From: Nematostella vectensis
Lineage: Eukaryota; Cnidaria; Anthozoa; Actiniaria; Edwardsiidae
NCBI RefSeq assembly: GCF_932526225.1
Contig: NC_064044.1
Location: forward strand, 3,188,092-3,250,091
Direction of reading: 5' to 3'
DNA: 62,000 nucleotides
Shown here: positions 10,101 through 19,100 of the stretch, one piece after another
Position numbering within the stretch: the stretch's first letter is position 1
Layout of the letters: each line of letters starts with the position of its first letter
Notes under the pieces: model-generated
Seen by the model: only the letters and a program-made list of their open reading frames with translations
Databases searched by the model: none
Told to the model about the DNA's origin: nothing
Position numbers and translations under genes: made by a program

Positions 10101-13100
10101 AGCTTTGATGCGAGAGGTGGCGAGTAGGAGCCACTGTCCGTCTCGCAAATCTCAGCTTCAGTGCGTACAATCATCGAGTCACTTGTATCCAAGACGTCTT
10201 TGGCTGCAACTAGATTCTGCTCCAGTTGCAGAAACTTGTTCTGATTTTCTTCGATACAAATTTCCATCTCTTTGATTGTCTTGTGAGATTCAATAATCTC
10301 TTCGCGTAGTTTAGAAACTTCAATTTCAGCATCCTTGCAGTTGTTTTGCGCCTCCTTTAGATTTTCATTAGCAGTACTCAACTCGCATTCCAGACTTGAC
10401 GCCTTTTTGTGGCTCTCCAAATTCTCGTCTTCCAGGTCTTTTATCCTTTCTTGAAGTCTGTTGGAGTTTTCCTCGAGCGATTTGATGTTACCCTGGTAAC
10501 CTGTTATTTGTTTACGAAGATCATCAAGCTGTGCATGAAGTAATTCGTTCTCGGAATTCTTCTGGGAAACCTTTCCATGAAGATCGTTCACTTCATCTTG
10601 AAATCTGTTCTTCTCCTGCTTTATATTCTTGATGGTTGACTCTGCTATATCAAGTTTCTCCTTTGTGTTTTCTAACTCTGCGTTTAGCTTGATAGACTCG
10701 CTTTGGAACCAGTCATTTTTTCCTTTCAAACCACTCATTTCGCCAGTTAATGACTCAATCTTCTCCTCGTACGACTTTCTCTCATTCGAGAACCCGCTCA
10801 TTTTTCTTGTTATAAATTCCATTTCTTGCTTAACATAGACAAGTTCGTCTTTCAATTTATCATTTTCAACTTGAATCTCATCCATCTCTATCATTTCGCT
10901 GGCGTCTTGGACAGACTCAAGTATCACTGTTTCTTTTTCACTCTTGAAGGTCTCTAAAATGTAAGTTGACTCTTTGTAACTCGTCTCAAGTTGAGTATTT
11001 TCTCTTACAAGGCGTTCATTCTCACGCTTGAAGAACTCCTCAGCTGACTCTAAGTCTTCTACTCTTCCTCTGAGCTCTTCTAATTGGCTCTTCGATTCTC
11101 TAGCTTCTCTCTTAACTCTTTCTAAATCATCTCTCACACCTGATAAAGATTTTCTCGTCTCTTTTAGATCATGTTCTAAGGCTTGCTTCTCTTGTTCAAG
11201 GGAATAAATGACTTTCTGTCTATCAGCAGCTGTCGCCATGGCGATGGTCAGTTCTTGTTTTGACGTTACCGTGTTCTTGCTCCCCATTTCTTGCTCTGCT
11301 TGTCTTTTCTCATACCTTTCTTGGAGATCGTTTAGCTGTGTTTTTAAGTTTGTCTGTTCTTTTAAAGCCTTTTGGAGGTTATTTTGGAGTTCACCCTCTC
11401 GTTGTTTGGCTAAAATTACCTCCTGTTGAAGCCGTTCTTTTCTCGCTTCCATATTCTTAAAAGCAATTTCGTGATCACTGGATTTCTTGTTGGCATCTAG
11501 TAGCTCCTTTTGCTGTCTCTCTTGTTTCTCCTGGGCTGTTGCTAAGCTTGAAGTCAATAAGCAAACGTTTTCCTCAAGTTTTTGTAACTCTTCGGACATG
11601 CTTTTAACTTTTTCCTCGCTTGTTCGTGCTGCCCCCTCTAGCCTGAATATTTTGTTTCGTGAACCAAAGAGCTCTTGCTCCAAGCCAGAAAGTTTTTTGT
11701 GAGAGTCAATAAGTTCTTCCTTCTGTGTACGGATCTTGTCGTTTAGAAAGGTAAAATTTTGCTCCATCTCACACATTTTTCGGTTTGCGGTATCAAGATC
11801 ATCTTGGAGACTGTAATTGCTGTCTTTGCTTAAAACATGCTCCTTTTCTATTTGAGAAAGTTTTTCTCTCAAGTCGTCCACCTCATTTTGTTTAGAAGTC
11901 TTCTCCAGTCTAAGCTCTTCATATGCCGTCTGTAGATTTGTAAGTTTCTTCTCGATAAAATTTTTGTCTTTACTCGAAGACACGTTTTCTGTTCTTATTA
12001 CTTCGACGTGCGTTCTTACTTCGTGAAGTTGTTCAACGGAGCTTTTAACTTCACTTTGAAGTCTTACAATATCCAGCTCTCTTGCATCAAGCCGTGTCTT
12101 CAAGGTGTTTTTCTCTGCTGTTAATTCCGCCAAATGTCTCTTCACTCTGTCCCGTTCAATTTCCAAATCTTCTTTGTCGTTTTGTAGTTGACCAAAGTTT
12201 TGTTTCAAGACAGATACCTCCTGTCGAAGCTTGTCGTTTTCTTTCTTGGTGCTCATGTGACTGGCTCTCAGCTCATCATACCTCTCTGTAAACGCATTAA
12301 GTTCTTCCTTTAATCGATTCCCCTCGTTTTCAGAAAGATCCGATGCTTGTTTGATGTCATTCAACTTTTTTTCCTTCTCTTCAAGATCCCTTTGGACTCT
12401 AGCTAGGTTCCCTTCTGCTTCAACAAGCTTCGTCTTTTCACCCGAATACTCATCTTTAAGGCTTTCTAATTTCTTCTCAATGTCAATCTTTTCAATCTCT
12501 AAGGTAGTAAGACGATTGTCTTTATCGAAGGTATCACGTTGAAATTTTGTAATTTGAGCAGTCTTGTTTGCAAGGTCCTTCTGTAAGCTCAAGACCTCGT
12601 GGTTGATCTGAGTGAATCTTGACTTCGATTCTGAGTTTTCAATCCTTAAAGAAGCAAGCTCACTACCATTTTTCTTAATTTCTGTTTCAAGTGTTTGCGT
12701 CTTCTTTTCGAGATTACAGAGTTCCTTTTGGAGATCATCATTCTCTTGTTGAGCTACTTCAAAGCGAAGTTGATATTCTGACTCACGCTTTAATGTGTCA
12801 AACAACTCCTTCTCGTTTGATTCCTTTGTTCGCTGAAGTGCTGTTAAAGATGAGCTAAGCTCGGCAACGCGTCCTTGTAGCTCCTTGACTTCTCTTCCTA
12901 GTTTTCTGTTTTGTTCTTCCGAGCTACACACTGTCTCTTCCTTGCTCTTAAGTTCCTTCATGAGAGCATCGTACTTTATTTGCTGTTCTTTCAATTGCCT
13001 CTGGACATCTACAAATTCAGTGTCATTATCCTTTACCTTTTTTGAAGTTTGCTGAAAAACCTCTTCAATGCTCCTTTTCTCGTTTTCGACTTTCTCTAAT

Positions 13101-16100
13101 GCAGACTCTAGCCGGACTATTCTACTTCGCGTATCTGTCACTTCAGATTTGTAGATGCTTAACTCTCTTATGCTGTCAGAATGCTCTCTTTTGAGCGCGT
13201 CGTATTCTGAAACAGTTGTCTGAAGCTCTTCTTGTATCTCATGCTTCTGTTCTTGAATTGCTTTATAGCTTGCCTCTAGTTTGTCCACTTGAATTTGCAG
13301 GACATTTTGCGCTTGGCGGTGTTCTTCTTCTTGCTCTTGTGTTTCACGCAATGATTCTTCGGCCACTCGTAATTGCCTTCTCAGGGTCATGACCTCTTTT
13401 TCCCACTGCCTGGTCTTGTCCTTGCTTGTATCAAAGGAGCTCTCTATTTCCGCAAGCTTTTGCATGGTCGAGTTCAATGCCGTCTCCAGTTCCTCTCGTC
13501 TCACGTGAAGCGTTTCAATCTCGTTATCTTTATTCCTGGACGTATCTTTCAAGCTCTTCATATCACGTTCCAGAATTTCCTTTGCAGTGCGTAACTGGAT
13601 AACGGCTTGTTCTTTATCCTGCAATGTCTGTTGAAGCAGATCTCTAGCTCCTTCAAGGTTGGTTAGACTATGCTGCAGCATTGTGACGTCATTCTTGTAA
13701 TCCAAGGCGGTGTTCTTATACTCTTCTACTTCCCTCTTCAATCCGTCGTTATCAAGAAGGGCATCGTGAAGCTGCTTCTGCAACGACTGAAGATCAATCT
13801 CCCTTGCTTTACATTCTTCAACCGCTCTTTCTTTACAAAGTTTCTCCTTTTCAATCTTAGTTTCAAGCTCTGCTATTTTCTTGTGTAGCTTGAGCTTCTC
13901 TCTATGAATACTTGTCTGTTCCTCTTGCAATCTCTCATAGTCCTGTGTCGACAGAACTAAGCTCTGTTTTAGAGTTTCCAATTGCCCTTCTGTAAACTCC
14001 TTCCTCGCCTTGAGCTGCTTGATTCTATCTTCTTTGTCTTCGAGATCTTTCATCGTTAGGTCCAGATGTAGCTTTTGATCGGTTATCTCTTGCCTTAAAG
14101 CCTTCACCTGTTCCCTATTGCTTTCTTCGGCACTTCCAAGAGTTCTCAAAGTGCTTATTGCACTCTCTCTCTCTGTCGTCTCGTGATCTAACCGCATCTC
14201 CAGCTGTGACACCTTGCTGGCTGTGACGACTGTCTTCTCTTTGAGTTCCTTTCGTTCCTTTTCACACCTCTCGTAAACTGAAACCAAGTCCTTAACCTTC
14301 ATCTTCTGTAGGTTGACCTCTTTCTTCGCAGTTTCGTACTGTATAGAGACTTCCATGTATTTACTTTCTACCTCATAAAGTTTCTTGGTACATGTTTTGA
14401 CTCGTTCCCTTAGTTCTCCCTCGATGTTCTGAGACTTGAGGTACTTCTTTTCTATATCTCCAAGGCGCAAGTCCTTGCTCTTTATCTCTTCTGTGAGAGA
14501 ATCCCGTTCTCTTGCAAGACTTTCTACCTCAGTACCAAGTCGATAAATGCTTTGCTTGTAATCTTTTATCTCGCTCTCTAGGCTAACAACTTTCTTCTCT
14601 GTCGTCTCAACTCCAGTTTTGTTTTCCGTAAACTCTTCTTTGATGTTCGAAAGCTCTGCCTCAAGCCCGGTGTTTTGTGATCTCAATTCGTCTATGAACT
14701 GCTCTTTTGCATCTATTTGTCTAATTTTCGCATCCATTTGCCTCTGAAGCTCTCCCAGCTGTTTTTGAGCCCTTGCTTTATCCTCCGACTCCTTGCACAA
14801 CTTCTGTGTTACCTGTTCAAGCTTATTTTTCAAAACAGATCTTTCTCGTTCCAAGCTTTTCACTTCTCCCGCAGCACTTTCGAGCTTGTAACTATCGTTG
14901 GACACTTTTTCTTCAAGAGTTTTGTTCTCCTCAAAAAGATCCTGGATTTGAGTGTTTAGTTCTGCAAGGCGAATGCCGTTGTCCTGTAGCATTTGTTCTT
15001 GATCTTTTTTCTCCTCTCGCAGAGTGTCAAGTGTTGCCAAGAGGGACACTTCCTTTTTTCTTACTTTCTCCAACTCATCTTCAAGATACTTAATTTGACG
15101 ATTTAGATCCTCAATGACCTCGGTTTTCTTCGATACCGTTTTCTTCAAGGACTCACTGATTCCTTTGTGCTCAGCAAGTTGACTGTCTGCCTTTATTATT
15201 TCTTCTTTTAGAACGAATATCTTATCTCTAGCTTCGTCTAGCTGCTCTTTGAATTGTGTCTTTTTGGCAGTCAATGCATCGACAGTTCCTTCCAACTGCC
15301 TTATTTCGTTTCTTGCTGACATGAGCTGCTCTTCCAGGTCATCTCTTTGGGCAGCCACCTGGCCAAAATCTTCATCCAGATTCTTTACTCTGTTCTCGAG
15401 CTCCAGCACTTCTTGATTCTGCCCAATCTGACTGCTAGTGACTAGTTCCTCTTGGATTGACAGGGAGACATTTTTCTCTTCAGCTTCTGCTAACGCTCTT
15501 CTTGTCTCTGCTAGCTCATCTCTGACATTCTCGTAGTCTACCTGCAGACATGACGCTCTCTTTTTTGCTGCATTGAGCTCCGTTTCGAGACGTGAAATTT
15601 CATCCTTAGATACCTGGATTTCATGATTAGCCTTTGCTAACTCCTCTTCTGATTTCCTCTCGGTCGTCTCTAGGGTTGCTAGGCGTTTTCGGGCATTTTG
15701 AAGTTCCGTCTCGACTTGACCTTTCTTCTTCTGTGTTGCCTCACTCACCGGCTTTAGCCTTATTAGCTCATCTGTTGTAACCCTTAACTTTTCTTGAAGT
15801 TTTCGCTTCTCTTTCTCCATTTCCTGATGACTTTGTTTAACCATTTCTAGCTCTGAGTTCAGGTGATCATTCTCTGAGGCAAGAGCAGACATTCTTGTGT
15901 TGTACTCTTCGACCTTGCTTTCACTTTCTTGTAAATTGCGATTTACGTCCATGTACGATTTGTGGTATTCTTCAGCCTGAGACTTCACTACTCTAAGCTC
16001 CCCAGAAAGCTTCCTCTTCAAAGACTCTGTTTCTCCTGATTTATCTTCATGCAGGGCCTTCTCTTTCTTCAGTTGCTCAAGAAGTCCCTTTAGTTTCGTG

Positions 16101-19100
16101 ACCTTGTGTTCAAGTAGGGTAACTTCGCGTTGAGCGTCGAGTTTCTCGTGCTCGCATGCCTGATAACTGGTCTGCAGCTCTGAAATTCGCTTGTAAAACG
16201 ATCGCACTTCTTCCTCTAAGCGGTCTTTCTCATCCTGACTGATGTTCAGGGATGCCTCAAGATCTTGAACTCTCTGTTGGGTCTGTAAAAGTTCTTCCTG
16301 GAACTCTCGCCGCTCCAATTCCATAAGCTCATTTTGTGTCTGCTGCTTGTAAAGCTCGCTGGTCACCTCACTCAGGCGGGCTTCTAAGGCGGCATACTTA
16401 CTTTTTATGTCCGCCAAAGTGCTATCCTTGTTTTCTTTATTCTTCGTAATATTGTCCAAGCTACTTTGATTGTTCGATAACTCTTTTTGCATAGCTATCA
16501 AATCTGCTTTAGTTTTCTGCAGCTTTACCCTTGTCTCATCAAGTTGTTCGTTGCATTGCGTTCTCTGCTTCTGTGTTTTCGTCAGCTGGTCCTCTAATAC
16601 CATTACACGTCTCTTAGCCACTTCCAGTTCCCTCTCCAAGTCATAATTTACTTCCTCACTCTTCTCCAAGGTAGCCTTCAGCTCGGTGATTTTCCTTTCT
16701 GCGTGCAATAACTGGTGTTTCAAGTCATCCTTCTCGCGCTCGCTCATGTCATACGCGGTCTGCAGCTCAACCATGCTCTTCTGGGTATCCTCCAGCTGGG
16801 TCTCCACCTCGTCAAGATACCCCCCATGTGACCCGTACGTCGCTTCGTGATTGGCTACATTGCTTCTAAGGCTGATGACGTCACCTTCAAGGCTCGTTAT
16901 GCTTCTCTTGGCACTGCCAAGCTGTGTTTCAAGGTCGCGTATCCTTTCTTGGGCTTTATCATAGGCTGCTTGCACTGCGTTCAGCTTGCCAGTAACACCT
17001 TGGAAGGTTCTCTGTATCTCGTCTTTCTCTCGTTTCGTTCGCGCGAGATTTTCGTCAAGGTCTAATGCTCTTTGTTCTGCAATTTTTAGGTCGTGTTCTA
17101 TATCGTCCTTTCTCTCTTGTAGCGCTCCCTCTCGCAGCTTTGAGGCAGCAAGCTCATTAGTCAATTGCTCTATCCTTAACTCGACACTGTGTGACTCGGA
17201 TGCTATCTTTTCCATTTCGTGGGTCTTGCTTAGAAGCTGGTTTCTGTAAGAGTCACAACGCTTCTGATGATCAATGAATTCTTTTTGAAGAACTGCATAT
17301 TCTTCCTTGGATTTTCTAAGCTCATCTTTAACACTGTCTAACTGCTCTCGTAATGAATCCCTCTGCTTCACTATACTATGTGCTTGAGCTTCAAACTTTG
17401 ATACCCTCATTTTGCTTGCCTGCATCTCGTTTTCAAATCGCCGTTCGTTTTCTGCGAAATCTCCTTCTACGGCAGCGAGGGAGTCTTGTGCTGCTGCCAA
17501 TTCCTGTAAAAGACTGTCTTGATCTTTCTTCAAAGCTACGTAAGCATTCTCCCATTCTTCCACTTTTTCCATTGCATTCCTGAGCTCGTTTGAAAACTCC
17601 TGTTTCTGGTCTTCCAGCGCTTCTGTAACGCTATTTGAAGAATCCAACTCTTTTTTTAGATGTTCTATCTCTCTTTCTAAGTACCGGTTGTCATTTTGCA
17701 GTTTCTCGATGGCATTCTCTTGACTGTTTGCGTCCTTCATTCTTGTGCTCCCCTCCCTCGACACTTCCTCTATCTGTTCAGTAAGATTTCTATTCTCGTC
17801 TTGTGTGCGTCGAAGTGCCTCGTAAGTATTATCAAGCCTTTGCTGCACCTGTTTCAGCTGCTTCTGCTGATTATCAACTTGACTCTGTAGTTTTATTATT
17901 TTTCGCCTATCAGCCTCCTTATTAGCCTCGCTCTCACTTTTCGCTGCCTTGTACATGCTCTCGAGTTCCAAGAGCCTCTTTTTGGCGTCGGTGATCTCCT
18001 CCGAGATTCCATCAACCACCATTACGGAAGTACTCTCCACGTTGGATGCCACATGAACCTGGTTGACATGTTCTTCTACGTTGACCTCTAGCCTTGTTAT
18101 GTAATCTTTCTGCTCGGAAGACGCTCTTTCAAGCTTGTGCTTCTGCTCCTTCATTTTCTCGTATGAGCGAATTAACTCCTCGTTCTTCGTTTGGAGTGAG
18201 ATAAGGTCTTTATGCAACTGCATGTTTTTCTGTCTCCAGGAGTCTCGGTTGCTCTCCAAGTTGTGTAGTCTTTGCCTTACATCTTCAAGCTCAATCTTAG
18301 CCATTTCCAGTTCACGGTCCTTTGACATCTCTCTGGGACTTCTTATATCGGTTTCTCTGTTAGAATTTTCCAACTCACCCCTAAGGGTGTGGTTCTCTCG
18401 CTTTAGTTGATCCACAAGGTTTATCTTGGAGTTCAAATCCTTTGTCAAACGGTCAATTTGCCTATATTTATCGTCAATGTCTTGCTCGTTCTTTCTCTGT
18501 TCTTGCTTATACGCTTGCTTCTCTCGAACTTGGCGGGCCAGCTCCTGTTCTCTCCTTTCTGTAGACTGAAGCTGTGCTTCAAGCTCGCTCACACGAGATC
18601 TCAGAATTGCTACCTCACTTTTCGGTACCCTTTGCTGGGAACTGCCAAAACTTGACTCGACCTTACTCATACTCTTTTGTAAGTCAATCATTTCTTTCTG
18701 CAGTCTTTCCTTGTCTTCCTGAATTCTCTCGCACATGTCCTTCCATTGTGCATTGTTTTCCTTCATAACCGTCAGCTCTTTGTGTAGTTTTTCCCTCTCA
18801 CCTTTTAGCCTCGACGATGCGCTTTCAGTTTCCGCTAACCGCTGCTTGATATTCGTTAACTCGACGTGAAGCTGATCTTTCTCTTTCTTACACATTTTCA
18901 AGTCGTTTCCAATTAACTCAAAATCGTGCTTGAACATCTTCAACTCTTCTTCTAGCTCTTCTTTCTCGCTCTTTAATAATTCGGACGCTTGCTCCGTTCT
19001 CCTTGCTTCCTGGTTAAGAGACTCATACTTTTCTTGGAATTCCTGGAATTGATTCTCGATTCTTCTATTTTCACCATCAGCGCGTCTTCGAGTGCCTTGT